Positions 25,023-33,940 of a stretch of 64,000 bases of DNA are shown piece after piece. The translations under genes and the position numbers were made by a program. Numbering within the stretch: the stretch's first letter is position 1; the number at the start of each line of letters is the position of its first letter. The notes beneath the pieces are model-generated. The model did no database searches, was not told where the DNA came from, and was given only the letters and a program-made list of their open reading frames with translations. Location of the stretch: assembly GCA_048814795.1 (NCBI GenBank), contig CP184673.1, forward strand, positions 992,001 to 1,056,000. The letters run 5' to 3'. The DNA is from Thermatribacter sp048814795 (GTDB lineage Bacteria; Atribacterota; Atribacteria; Atribacterales; Thermatribacteraceae).

Positions 25023-26285
25023 ATGAAAAAGGTTATGGTGTTTGGCAGTTTAATGTTAGTTGTGTTGCTTCTCTTTTCTGCCCTTGCTGGAGCGCAGAAA
25101 ACTACTCTCAACGTGTGGTTAATGAAACAGGCAGAGGTAGAATTGATCAAGGCACAGGAGAAAGCTCTTCAACAGTTTAAAGAGCTATATCCCGAAATAG
25201 ATGTGAATTTTACGGTTTTCCCTTACAGCGAGTATCGGGATAAGCTCTTGGTAGCTGCTGCAGCAGGCAATCCTCCTGATATATCAGTAGTGGACCAGAT
25301 CTGGAATCCCGAATTTGCTGCTGCAGGATTTATAATGCCCCTTGATGAATTTGTGGCTAAGTCGGAAAAAGTAAAGAGGGAGAACTATTTTGCAGGGGCC
25401 TGGGATTCGGCGCTTTTTAAAGGAAAACTTTATGGAATACCTTTTGATGTAGGTGTTTGGGCGCTTAACTATTACAATAAAGATTTCTTTAGAAAGGCGG
25501 GTCTGGATCCTGAAGCGCCACCAGTTACCTGGGATGAATTCTATGAAGTTGCTAAGAAAATGACCACGGAAAACCAGTGGGGGACGGCCCTATGGGTAGG
25601 CAAGGGAGACGCTATTCAGTGCATCACTGACGCTCTGATTTTCTCAAACGGTGGTTCTATCCTTGATGAAACCTTCACAAAGTGTACGCTTGATCAGCCT
25701 GAAGCGATTGAAGCAATGCAATTCTTTAAGAAACTTCAAGAAGTTAATCCTCCTGGAGAAGTGTCGAGAACTGAAGAAGATTCCTTCCAGCTTTTCACTG
25801 CTGGAAAAGTGGGCATGTTCTGGTACGGCGAATGGGGACAGGACACCATTAATGCCAGGGCACCGGAAATGGACTGGGCTTGTACTAATTTCCCGAAGCC
25901 AGAAAATGGAGAATCTATTGGGACTTTTGGCGGATGGAACATGGTAATATACCAGAAGTCTGCTGCTAAAGAAGCAGCCTGGAAATTCATTGAATTTTGG
26001 ACGAGCAGAGAAATTAATGAAAAAGTATCTTCATTAACTCCTGCTAATGTCGAAGCGGCGAAGGCTTTCCTCCAGCAAAAGAGAAGATTTCCGGAAGTTA
26101 TCTTTAAGCAGCTCACCACGGCTCTTTATAGACCAATTTTCCCAAAGTATCCTGACCTTGCTGAAATACAGAGAAATGCAACTACTGCTATACTGCTTGG
26201 AGAAAAGACTGTCGAAGAAGCACTCAGAGCGGCTACAGTGGAGATCGATCAGTTGCTCAACGAATACTATTCAGCTAATCAATAA
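25023..26285 (+). CDS. Sugar ABC transporter substrate-binding protein (family 1)
   Basis: A 420-residue solute-binding protein. I use the ATG at 25023 after GGGGGTG rather than the in-frame TTG 15 bases earlier, because it begins the signal peptide (MFGSLMLVVLLLFSALAGA-like core ending near residue 22). Mature sequence starts QKTTLNVWLMKQAE, and family 1 patterns such as VAAAAGNPPDISVVDQIW and LYGIPFDVG follow. A terminator-like hairpin lies between it and the permeases. Confidence 0.92.
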   Translation: MKKVMVFGSLMLVVLLLFSALAGAQKTTLNVWLMKQAEVELIKAQEKALQQFKELYPEIDVNFTVFPYSEYRDKLLVAAAAGNPPDISVVDQIWNPEFAAAGFIMPLDEFVAKSEKVKRENYFAGAWDSALFKGKLYGIPFDVGVWALNYYNKDFFRKAGLDPEAPPVTWDEFYEVAKKMTTENQWGTALWVGKGDAIQCITDALIFSNGGSILDETFTKCTLDQPEAIEAMQFFKKLQEVNPPGEVSRTEEDSFQLFTAGKVGMFWYGEWGQDTINARAPEMDWACTNFPKPENGESIGTFGGWNMVIYQKSAAKEAAWKFIEFWTSREINEKVSSLTPANVEAAKAFLQQKRRFPEVIFKQLTTALYRPIFPKYPDLAEIQRNATTAILLGEKTVEEALRAATVEIDQLLNEYYSANQ

Positions 26286-26306
26286 ATCTTGAGAGGTTGG
26301 TGGTTG

Positions 26307-26343
26307 AAAGGAGCGGGCGTTCAACTCCCCCGCTCCTTTTCTT
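26307..26343 (+). terminator. Attenuator-like terminator after the substrate-binding protein gene
   Basis: An 11-bp stem, AAAGGAGCGGG (26307-26317) with its complement (26329-26339), followed by TTTTCTT. Partial termination would give more binding protein than permease. Confidence 0.75.
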
Positions 26344-26368
26344 ATATATTGGGGGGAGTGGACATTTG

Positions 26369-27241
26369 GTGAAAAAGGATTGGATTTATGGCTATAGCTT
26401 TGCTTTGCCTTCAATCGTGCTTCTATTTGTGCTGGTAATTTATCCTTTGCTGGGTACTTTTCAGCTCAGTCTTTACGATGTCTCGTTAACCTCAAGCCGA
26501 TATCTGGGTTTAAAAGCTGCTCTTGACAAGCTTTTGAGCAGTAAGATGTTTTCCCTGATATTTAAAAATTCTATTATCTGGACACTGATGGTGGTTTGTT
26601 TTCAGTTCCTGTTAGGCCTGGCTTCGGCTGTTCTTCTCAATCAATCTTTTCCCGGAAGAACTCTGCTACGAGGAATCGTTATCCTGCCCTGGGTCATGCC
26701 TGGGGTAATAGCTGGCATGGTATGGAGGTTAATTTATGACCCTCAGCTTGGTCTTCTCAATCACTATCTGCGAATCCTGGGCATTATATCGCAACCCCTT
26801 ACCTGGCTTAGCGATCCCAAATGGGCTTTGTATGCAGTCATCTTTGCAGCCATTTGGAAGGGCTTCCCCTTTTCAACGCTTATGTATCTGGCTGGCTTGC
26901 AAACTGTTCCACCGGAACTACTGGAGGCTTCCGAAATCGATGGGGCTAATGCCTATCAGAGATTCTGGTATGTGATTCTTCCAGTTATGAGACCCATAAT
27001 AGTGACCACCCTGCTTCTGACCTTCATCTGGACTTTTAATTATTTTGAGCTTGTTTACGTCATGACCGGAGGTGGTCCGGCTGAGCGGACGCACATTTTT
27101 CCGACCTATGTCTACGACCTGGCTTTCAAACGCTTTCGGTTTGGTGACGCTTCCAGATTTGCTGCGCTGGACTTCTTCTTTCTCCTGGTTTTCAGCCTCA
27201 TCTATGTAAGGTTAACCTTTAGAAAGGAAGAGTCGCTATGA
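26369..27241 (+). CDS. Sugar ABC transporter permease (MalF type)
   Basis: A 290-residue permease. The frame is open upstream through the hairpin, but a GGGGGGAG site at 26351-26358 points to the GTG at 26369 (or the TTG three bases before it), giving the start VKKDWIYGYSFALPS. Six membrane segments and the EAA loop ELLEASEIDGANAYQRFWYV are present. Its stop overlaps the ATG of the next permease (ATGA). Confidence 0.9.
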   Translation: MKKDWIYGYSFALPSIVLLFVLVIYPLLGTFQLSLYDVSLTSSRYLGLKAALDKLLSSKMFSLIFKNSIIWTLMVVCFQFLLGLASAVLLNQSFPGRTLLRGIVILPWVMPGVIAGMVWRLIYDPQLGLLNHYLRILGIISQPLTWLSDPKWALYAVIFAAIWKGFPFSTLMYLAGLQTVPPELLEASEIDGANAYQRFWYVILPVMRPIIVTTLLLTFIWTFNYFELVYVMTGGGPAERTHIFPTYVYDLAFKRFRFGDASRFAALDFFFLLVFSLIYVRLTFRKEESL

Positions 27242-28080
27242 TGGGTCGACGGAAAGTCTCTCTGCACTATGCAAGAATTTACTTGTTTGCTTTTTTGCTG
27301 GCTGCCTTTGTTCTTTTCCCCATAGCAGTAATGGTCTCTATGTCTTTCAAAGCTCCTGATGAGCAGTTTACCTCGCCTCCTTACCTGTGCCCCAAGAGGC
27401 CAACTTTGTCTAACTATTTGCACGTCATTGGACGGGGTTCCATGTTTGTTAGATATTTTTTGAATAGCTTGCTCATTGCAGCGTCATCCACAGTCATAGT
27501 GCTCGGTGTTGCTCTTTTTTCGTCTTACAGCTATGCACGTTTGCATTTTCCGGGAAGAAACTTTTTCTTTGTCTTGATTCTGCTGAGCCAGCTTTTCCCC
27601 TTGGCGGCGATTATCGTTTCTTTATACAAGCTGATGAGCCGATTTGGGTTAATAGATACTTACTGGTCTCTGATCATTGCTTATCTCACTTTTTCGGTTC
27701 CGGTTGGAGTGTGGCTTCTCAGAAACTTCTTTTTGGGAATTCCCAGAGAACTTGAGGAAGCAGCCATGATTGATGGATGTACCCGTCTTGCAGCTTTTTG
27801 GCGAGTTATTGTCCCCTTAGTGCGCCCGGGGTTGGGGGCAACGTTCGCTTATCTCTTCTTTATAACCTGGCAGGAATTCATGTTTGCCTTGACGTTTATC
27901 ACCAGTGAAGTTAAAAGAACACTCCCGGTGGGCATATTTGACTATGTGGGCCAGTACGAAACCAACTGGGGCAACCTCATGGCCGCTTCTTCCCTGATCT
28001 GCATTCCGGTGTTCATTATGTTTATGTTTGTCCAGCGGCAGCTGGTTGGAGGTCTTACCCGCGGGAGCGTGAAAGGGTAG
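27238..28080 (+). CDS. Sugar ABC transporter permease (MalG type)
   Basis: A 280-residue permease with EAA loop ELEEAAMIDGCTRLAAFWRV and the C-terminal VGGLTRGSVKG typical of the MalG half. It begins ATGATG in the end of the preceding gene. As in the other two sugar clusters, no ATPase gene follows. Confidence 0.93.
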   Translation: MMGRRKVSLHYARIYLFAFLLAAFVLFPIAVMVSMSFKAPDEQFTSPPYLCPKRPTLSNYLHVIGRGSMFVRYFLNSLLIAASSTVIVLGVALFSSYSYARLHFPGRNFFFVLILLSQLFPLAAIIVSLYKLMSRFGLIDTYWSLIIAYLTFSVPVGVWLLRNFFLGIPRELEEAAMIDGCTRLAAFWRVIVPLVRPGLGATFAYLFFITWQEFMFALTFITSEVKRTLPVGIFDYVGQYETNWGNLMAASSLICIPVFIMFMFVQRQLVGGLTRGSVKG

Positions 28081-28275
28081 CCCTGGAAAGCTAAATCTGG
28101 TTGATGTTCGGGTTGACCGTTGAAGTATATTTTCTGCTGATTTTAACTAATTTTTCAAGCTTGGAGAACGAGCAGAGAAAGCGGCAGAAAAAGGATGTGC
28201 TGAAGCCTGGAATACGGGAATTCCTGACCAGAGACAGATAGGAAGTAGTGGTTTTCGGGTGTCTTCCAGGTTCTC

Positions 28276-28304
28276 TTGCCAGCCCTTCTTTTTTAAAGGA
28301 TAAT
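28276..28304 (+). promoter_or_regulatory. Promoter of the aldo/keto reductase gene
   Basis: TTGCCA (28276-28281), 17 bases, GATAAT (28299-28304), ending just before the GAGGAGG site. The upstream 190 bases after the permease show nothing else that I can support. Confidence 0.6.
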
Positions 28305-28324
28305 ACCCTGAGGAGGTGTTGGGA

Positions 28325-29455
28325 ATGGAAAGAAGAAAACTTGGCAATACTGATCTGGAGCTTTCTCTTCTGGGTTTGGGGGGATTTCACTTAGTTGAAC
28401 TACTTTTTGAAGACGCAGTGCGCCTGATCAATCTCTATCTTGACCTGGGAGGTAATTACCTGGAGACTGCTGAGCTCTATGGACACGGAGATTCCGAAAG
28501 GAAAGTTGGAGAGGTCCTGAAAACCCGAAGAAAAGAGTGTGTGGTGGCAACCAAATCAAGAAGCAGGAAGAAAGAGGAAATACTTCGTTCCATTGAAGGA
28601 AGCTTAAAGAGGTTGAACACTGATTATCTGGATCTTTTCTTTATTCACGAACTCAATCGCTTTGAGACCCTTGAAGAGTTGCTTGCTCCTGGCGGAGCCC
28701 TGGAAGGGATTGAGAAAGCCAAAAAGGATGGAAAAATTCGCTATGTGGCTTTTTCAAATCACGTGACACCGGAGGTTGCTGAAAAGGCACTCCAGAGTTA
28801 CCCTTTTGATGCGCTGATGATTCCTCTCAATTACTTTGACCGCTTCAACTTTCCGGGTTGGGAAGAAAAAGTCATTCCTCTTGCTCAGGAGAAGAAAGCA
28901 GGCGTTCTGGCTATGAAACCTTTTGCGGACGGTTTCTTATGGCGCAGCTTTGAACAGGCTTTGCGCTATACCTTATCTTTGCCGGTGAGTTGCGTGGTTT
29001 TGGGAGCCAATACCGAAGAATACCTGAGGAAAGATCTGGCCGTCGTGGAGAATTTTGTTCCCATGAGTGAAGAGGAGAAGGAAAGATGGTTTAGTGAGGC
29101 TCCGGAACTCGGGAATTACGTGTGTCGGCAGTGTGACAAGTGTCTTCCCTGTCCTCAAGGCATTGATATACCTCGAATTTTCTTGCTGGAGGGTCAGTAC
29201 GATCGTCAGATGCAGGATGGAGTGGTGCGAGATCCCTCCGAATACGCTCTCCGGGACCGGTTGCGTTTCTGGTTTGGCAATCAGGATTACGCGCAGGAGG
29301 CTTATTCTAAGCTTTCTAAAAATGCTCTTTCCTGTAATCAATGTGGAGAGTGTGAAAAGCGCTGCCCTTATGGCATAGCTATAATCAGGAAGCTGAATAT
29401 TGCTCATGCTAAGCTTACTGACCGAAGGCCTCCGGGCTATAACCGCATCTTTTAG
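28325..29455 (+). CDS. Aldo/keto reductase with C-terminal two-cluster ferredoxin domain
   Basis: A 376-residue protein; ATG eight bases after GGAGG. Residues 1 to about 255 form an AKR barrel (RKLGNTDLELSLLGLGG, NYLETAELYG with catalytic Tyr, DYLDLFFIHEL, IRYVAFSNH). The C-terminal part carries CRQCDKCLPCP and, about 65 residues on, CNQCGECEKRCP, each able to hold a [4Fe-4S] cluster. This fused form is common in anaerobes and may couple NAD(P)H and ferredoxin pools; the carbonyl substrate is unknown. The stop codon lies inside a bidirectional terminator. Confidence 0.92.
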   Translation: MERRKLGNTDLELSLLGLGGFHLVELLFEDAVRLINLYLDLGGNYLETAELYGHGDSERKVGEVLKTRRKECVVATKSRSRKKEEILRSIEGSLKRLNTDYLDLFFIHELNRFETLEELLAPGGALEGIEKAKKDGKIRYVAFSNHVTPEVAEKALQSYPFDALMIPLNYFDRFNFPGWEEKVIPLAQEKKAGVLAMKPFADGFLWRSFEQALRYTLSLPVSCVVLGANTEEYLRKDLAVVENFVPMSEEEKERWFSEAPELGNYVCRQCDKCLPCPQGIDIPRIFLLEGQYDRQMQDGVVRDPSEYALRDRLRFWFGNQDYAQEAYSKLSKNALSCNQCGECEKRCPYGIAIIRKLNIAHAKLTDRRPPGYNRIF

Positions 29456-29499
29456 AAATAGAAACTGCTGCCGCGCGGCAGCAGTTTCTATTTCTAAAA
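29450..29499. terminator. Bidirectional terminator: perfect 50-bp palindrome holding both stop codons
   Basis: The 25 bases 29450-29474 are exactly reverse-complemented by 29475-29499, with TTTT at one end and AAAA at the other, so a U-tract follows the stem on either strand. The TAG of the aldo/keto reductase (29453-29455) and the TAG of the convergent OsmC gene (29494-29496) are both within the arms. Confidence 0.9.
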
Positions 29500-29886
29500 A
29501 GCTAATCTGGTTTCTATTTGTTCTACGCCCTGGCGCAGGGTGTTCATTACGGTGCAGGCCCGCTCTGCTGCTTTAAGGATTCTTTCGCGCTCTTTTGGAG
29601 TGAGATTGCCTTCCATTTCCACTTCCATCTCGATTCTGGCAATTCGGGAAGGAGCGTCAGCCAGTTCTCCTTTGATGCGAGTAATTACTTTTTCCAGGGG
29701 AAAATTCTTGGTTTTGGCATACGCGAAGGCGGTTCCCGCAAAGCAGCTCCCCAGCGCTGCCAGAATGTATTCGGTGGGCCAGTGACCGGTTTCGCTTTCG
29801 GCTCCGCTACTTTTGAAAGGAATTGTTGTTTCGCCAATCCGGGCTTCAATTTTTCCTTTTTGGGCGGTGAGCTCCACATAGGCCAT
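29494..29886 (-). CDS. OsmC/Ohr-family peroxide-detoxification protein
   Basis: A 130-residue protein with the two conserved cysteines of the family, C48 in LAALGSCFAGTAFAYA and C111 in ERACTVMNTL. OsmC/Ohr proteins reduce organic hydroperoxides with a thiol pair. It has a good SD (GAGGAGG) and is convergent with the aldo/keto reductase. The identity of its reductant here is unknown. A second OsmC protein is encoded at 57878-58315. Confidence 0.9.
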   Translation of the reverse strand: MAYVELTAQKGKIEARIGETTIPFKSSGAESETGHWPTEYILAALGSCFAGTAFAYAKTKNFPLEKVITRIKGELADAPSRIARIEMEVEMEGNLTPKERERILKAAERACTVMNTLRQGVEQIETRLAF

Positions 29887-29955
29887 GTTTTTTACCTCCT
29901 CAAATGCGAACTGTGTTAATATTTAATAAAACATTTATTTTCTGGAGGTATTCCT

Positions 29956-30564
29956 ATGCCTAAGCACTCGCTGGTGTTTGTTGTTCTTCTTCTTCTGGGA
30001 TTACTATTGTTGCTTGCTGGTTGCGCTCAGGTTGAAGTAGCGGTTAAAGTGGACTCTCAGGCTACTATTCCCCAGGCCAGGGTGGTGATCTATACTCAGG
30101 ATTATACGGTGTTTGACAAAGCGCGCGCTTTTGCGCTGCAGGAATACAAAAAGCTTCCTCCTGAGGACCGGGAATTTATTTCTCTTCAGGAAAAGAAAGA
30201 CGCTCCTCCTTATGCGGTTGCCTGGGTGTGGGATTTCAGTGAGCGTCCGGAAAAGGTAAAAGAGTTTACTGAACAATTTTTGGGAGAGAATTTTGCGCTC
30301 TCCAAAGACGGGGACTTAATAGTTTTGCGAGGCAGGGTGGATGGTGAAGGCATTGAATCCTCAATTCAGGGGCTTAATTCCTGGGGTGTAAGACCCTTTT
30401 TAGGTTCTGTGGATCTGGTGGTTAAAACTTATATGCCCGGTGAAATTCTCAGCTTTGTTGATGGTCAGGTGGAAGGCAAAACCTGGTACCAAACTTTTAA
30501 TCTGGGCAAGCTGCTTCAGGAAAAACCAGTTATTGACATAGAGGTTATTGCTCGAGAGAAATAG
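29956..30564 (+). CDS. Predicted lipoprotein of unknown function
   Basis: A 202-residue protein with an N-terminal hydrophobic stretch ending in the lipobox LLAGC (Cys23), so it should be lipid-anchored outside the cytoplasmic membrane. The body is alpha/beta with ALQEYKKLPPEDREFISLQE and LVVKTYMPGEILSFVDG; the latter resembles DUF3153/LppM-like lipoproteins, but I would not name it. It precedes a URO-D-like gene by 15 bases and is probably cotranscribed with it. Confidence 0.78.
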   Translation: MPKHSLVFVVLLLLGLLLLLAGCAQVEVAVKVDSQATIPQARVVIYTQDYTVFDKARAFALQEYKKLPPEDREFISLQEKKDAPPYAVAWVWDFSERPEKVKEFTEQFLGENFALSKDGDLIVLRGRVDGEGIESSIQGLNSWGVRPFLGSVDLVVKTYMPGEILSFVDGQVEGKTWYQTFNLGKLLQEKPVIDIEVIAREK

Positions 30565-30579
30565 GGGGAGTGGATTGAG

Positions 30580-31581
30580 ATGACCGAAAAAGAGCGAATA
30601 CTGAGGGCTATAGAATACCGGGAAGTTGACCGGGTTCCCCATCACATTGATTTTACCATCCCTGCTTGGGAAAAAATGGCCCAGTTTCTTGGGAATCCAA
30701 GTTTTCTTGATGAGTGGGGGAATCACCTGGCTTTTATAAAGGCGATTCCCCCTGATGGTTTTTCAGAAGTAAAACCTGGTTTTGTACGGGATGAGTGGGG
30801 TGTGGTGTGGGACCGCCATATTGACCCGGATATTGGCAATCCTGCCCCGGTTCTGGAAAAACCATCGCTTTCGGGATATCGCTTTCCCGACCCTGATGAC
30901 CCGCGACGTTTTGAAGGAATACCTGGTTTTGCGGAAAAGAACCGAAATAAATTCCTGCTTTTACGCCAGACTTACACTCTGTTTGAGCGGGCCTGGAGCC
31001 TGCGGGGAATGGAAAACCTGCTTTCTGACATGGTTATGAATCCTGAATTTGTAGAAGACCTTCTGGATCACATCAATTATTTTAACCTGCGGGTCATTGA
31101 CAGAGCTCTGGATATGGGCCTGGATGGAGTGCACTTTGGAGATGACTGGGGCTGGCAACAGGGTCTTATCATGGGACCTCGTTTGTGGAGGAAATTCATA
31201 AAACCTCGTTTAGCAGAGCTTATTACTTTGGCCAAGAAAAAAGGTAAGAAGGTTACCCTTCATTCCTGTGGCAAGGTTCAGGAGATTCTTCCTGACCTGG
31301 TGGAGATCGGGCTTGATGTTTTTAACCCTTTTCAGCCTGAGGTAATGGATATCTTTGCCATTAAAAGACAGTATCAGGGCAAACTGGCTTTCTGGGGAGG
31401 AATAAGCATTCAGCGCCTTTTGCCTTTTGGTACTCCGGAAGAAGTGAAGAGGGAAGTCAGAAGAATTATTGAAGAAATAGGCAAAAGCGGAGGCTATATC
31501 GCCGCTCCTTCTCATGCCTTGCCCAGAGATATTCCCTGCGAAAACATACTGGCTATGATGGAAGTCATCTGGAATCAGTAA
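30580..31581 (+). CDS. Uroporphyrinogen decarboxylase superfamily protein (MtaA/CmuA-like)
   Basis: A 333-residue protein, the third URO-D-fold paralogue in the window. It begins TEKERILRAIEYREVDRVP, typical of the methyltransferase-like branch, carries VTLHSCGKVQEILP with the HxC pair, and has APSH where MtaA-type enzymes have SPGC. Thus the putative zinc site is H-x-C plus His. The substrate is unknown. Its last codons overlap the convergent VanW gene by seven bases. Confidence 0.82.
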   Translation: MTEKERILRAIEYREVDRVPHHIDFTIPAWEKMAQFLGNPSFLDEWGNHLAFIKAIPPDGFSEVKPGFVRDEWGVVWDRHIDPDIGNPAPVLEKPSLSGYRFPDPDDPRRFEGIPGFAEKNRNKFLLLRQTYTLFERAWSLRGMENLLSDMVMNPEFVEDLLDHINYFNLRVIDRALDMGLDGVHFGDDWGWQQGLIMGPRLWRKFIKPRLAELITLAKKKGKKVTLHSCGKVQEILPDLVEIGLDVFNPFQPEVMDIFAIKRQYQGKLAFWGGISIQRLLPFGTPEEVKREVRRIIEEIGKSGGYIAAPSHALPRDIPCENILAMMEVIWNQ

Positions 31582-32780
31582 GTTTGAACGAGTTCTTTTG
31601 CAAACTCTTCGCTGGTCAGGTAGGTGTCCTGATAGGTAAGAATGGGGTTTTCGCTTTCTAGGACAGTGGTACGCACGGTCAGGAAATTTTTTCCTGCTTC
31701 TGCTTTTTGGGTGGCAACAACTTCGGTTTTAAAAGAACGTTGCAGGTGGTTTTCTTTCTCCCCCCACAGTGAAACAGTAAGCATTTGATTTTCGTCCACT
31801 TCGGCAAAGATGACCACTTTTTGATCCTTAAATCGGAAGCGAAAATCCTTGTAGCCGTAGCTCACTGCAGCATCTCTTCCGGGTGGAACGTAGGCAGTTT
31901 CCGGGTAGTACCCGGAGTGGGGGTGGCGCTCAACGATTTGGGCTTCGGTGAGAAGAAGGGCGTTGTATAAGGTGGACACTACCTGGCAAATACCTCCTCC
32001 AAAGCCGGTGCTCAGGTTTCCATTCACAAAAATCGCTGCTTCCTGGTAACCGTCTTCTTTTCCAGCTTCCCCTACCACTTCATTGAAGGAAAAAATCTCG
32101 CCAAGTTCCACGATCAGGCCGTCTATGGTCTGAGCGGCTTTTTTGATGTTGAAGAGGGCCCCTTCATCCTTTTGGCGGCAGGAGGTCTGGAAGGAAGCCA
32201 GGAGATACTTGCACCCTATTTCTTCAAGAACCTGCCTGGTATCTTTGCGGGGAGGTATGGCCTGGGTCATGGCAATTTCTATTTCGTCTTTACCCTGCTC
32301 AATGGCCTGAATTATTTCCTGCAGGGCTTGTTGTGCATCGATACTTTTTCCATGCCGGGCTCTCTTGACTTTGCCTGCAAGGAGCGAGGCTTCTTCGGGG
32401 GGAAGGTGGGTTTTTTGGGCAAGTTCCTGGAGCCACTTTGAAGTTGCTTCAAGGTCGTAGTTGAGAATGGGAATTACCTGAGAAGTTTTGGCTTGCAGAA
32501 TGGCTTTCCGGGTCTGGGCAAGATTTAAGCCCCATCCCAGCTCTTTTTTGGGTAACAGGAAAACCTCTTTTTGTATCCTTACTTTGAAAGGTTCGTTCAG
32601 CCATTCTTCATTTACCAGCTCCAGGAAGGGGAGTAGTTCGCTTCTTTTTAGGTTGGAGAGGTCGTAGTTCCAGAGATGGATACTGCTTTCTTTTGAAGAA
32701 TTGTTGCCGGAAAAAGATAGAAACAGAAAAGCTACAGCCAGGATCCCTGCTATGACAACCCAAAAACCTCTGTACGCCAT
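31575..32780 (-). CDS. VanW-family cell-surface protein
   Basis: A 401-residue protein with one N-terminal membrane segment (VVIAGILAVAFLFLSF) and an exported body. The C-terminal VanW domain shows IFSFNEVVGEAGKEDGYQEA, GGGICQVVSTLYNALLL and HPHSGYYPETAYVPPGRDA. VanW proteins accompany some vancomycin-resistance loci but are widespread, and their function is not known; a cell-wall role is presumed. It is nine bases downstream of the peptidyl-prolyl isomerase gene and cotranscribed with it. Confidence 0.88.
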   Translation of the reverse strand: MAYRGFWVVIAGILAVAFLFLSFSGNNSSKESSIHLWNYDLSNLKRSELLPFLELVNEEWLNEPFKVRIQKEVFLLPKKELGWGLNLAQTRKAILQAKTSQVIPILNYDLEATSKWLQELAQKTHLPPEEASLLAGKVKRARHGKSIDAQQALQEIIQAIEQGKDEIEIAMTQAIPPRKDTRQVLEEIGCKYLLASFQTSCRQKDEGALFNIKKAAQTIDGLIVELGEIFSFNEVVGEAGKEDGYQEAAIFVNGNLSTGFGGGICQVVSTLYNALLLTEAQIVERHPHSGYYPETAYVPPGRDAAVSYGYKDFRFRFKDQKVVIFAEVDENQMLTVSLWGEKENHLQRSFKTEVVATQKAEAGKNFLTVRTTVLESENPILTYQDTYLTSEEFAKELVQTY

Positions 32781-32789
32781 ATCTATCCT

Positions 32790-33869
32790 TCAGGGAGTGT
32801 TTTCGGAGTTGTTTTTCAGGTCAAGTGTTGACTCCTCTTGAGGGGATTCTTCTTGAGGAGCACTCTCGCTTTCCTCTGCCTGAACTTCCTGAGGTTGCAG
32901 GGCTTCTGAGATGGTGATGGTGCTTTTTTCGCGAAGTTCGGCAATCAGGTGCTCCAGGCGTACATTTTTCTGTTCGTTTTCTAAGATTTTACGTATATCG
33001 TCTTTAGCTTCTTCAAAGGGAGTGGTTTGTTGGGGTTTAAATTCAAGAACCTGATAAATTCGGTAAGTGTCTCCCACTTTGATTACTCCAGTAACTGCAT
33101 TGGGTTGGTTGGCAAGTTCTTTTATGGTTTCTCGGGCTTCCTCAGGTATTAAACCTTCGCTGACCCAGCCCAGGTCCCCGCCACTGGAGCTGTACTGGTC
33201 CTGGGATAATTCCTGAGCCACTTCGGCAAAATCTTCTCCAAGATAAATGCGTTTGAGAGCCTTATCAGCTTCTTCCTGTGAAAATGCAGTTATCTGGCGC
33301 AGGTGATACTGGGCAGGAGTGGTAAAGAGATTCTTGTTTTCCTCATAATATTTTTTTACTTCTTCTTCCGGTATTTCGATGCCCTGGCCGAGAGAGTCGA
33401 TAAGTTTTTGAATCATGAGTTCTCTCTTTATGGATTCGCGAAGGGCTGGCAAACTTATGCGCTGGTAGCTCAGGAAATCATTAAATTCCTTTTCGGATGG
33501 GAAATTGGCCTTGATCGCGTTAAGTTTTTCTTCTATTTCTGGAGAGGAAACCCTTATTTTTCTGGATCGGGCTTCCTGATAAAGCAATTCGTTGTTAATG
33601 AGATTTTCCAGGGTCATCATGCGCAAAAACTGGAAGGCCTTTTCATCCATTTGGTTCAGAGTTTTGTTGTCGTAACGAGAAAGGAGATTTCGAAAGGCGG
33701 AGTCCAGCTCTGAGAAAGTGATAACTGTGTTGTTAACTGTTGCAGCTGCTGCCTGAGTGGTCCTGCCTGTGCGCCGATAGGCTCCATAGCCGTAATAGAT
33801 GGTTACTGCAAAAGCAACCACTACTATAATCAGTATTACATCAAGGTTTTTACGCAAGCTTCTCATCAT
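32790..33869 (-). CDS. Membrane-anchored SurA/PrsA-like peptidyl-prolyl cis-trans isomerase
   Basis: A 359-residue protein. An N-terminal membrane anchor (ILIIVVVAFAVTIYYGYG) is followed by a SurA_N-like helical chaperone region (ELDSAFRNLL...LINNELLYQEA), a parvulin domain (YHLRQITAFSQEEADKAL, SGGDLGWVSEGLIPEE, YRIYQVLEFKP) and a low-complexity acidic tail rich in Glu, Ser and Pro (QEESPQEES). It should help fold exported proteins. Its promoter shares the -35 region with the divergent fabZ promoter. Confidence 0.9.
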   Translation of the reverse strand: MMRSLRKNLDVILIIVVVAFAVTIYYGYGAYRRTGRTTQAAAATVNNTVITFSELDSAFRNLLSRYDNKTLNQMDEKAFQFLRMMTLENLINNELLYQEARSRKIRVSSPEIEEKLNAIKANFPSEKEFNDFLSYQRISLPALRESIKRELMIQKLIDSLGQGIEIPEEEVKKYYEENKNLFTTPAQYHLRQITAFSQEEADKALKRIYLGEDFAEVAQELSQDQYSSSGGDLGWVSEGLIPEEARETIKELANQPNAVTGVIKVGDTYRIYQVLEFKPQQTTPFEEAKDDIRKILENEQKNVRLEHLIAELREKSTITISEALQPQEVQAEESESAPQEESPQEESTLDLKNNSENTP

Positions 33870-33911
33870 TTTCCGTCCACCTCTTAATAGCCTTCCATTT
33901 ATTGTTTAATA

Positions 33912-33940
33912 ATACTACTTTAAACGTTTTGGCTTGTCAA
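33912..33940 (-). promoter_or_regulatory. Promoter of the isomerase-VanW operon
   Basis: On the minus strand TTGACA (33935-33940), 17 bases, TAGTAT (33912-33917). Its -35 hexamer overlaps the -35 of the oppositely directed fab promoter by five bases. Confidence 0.6.
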
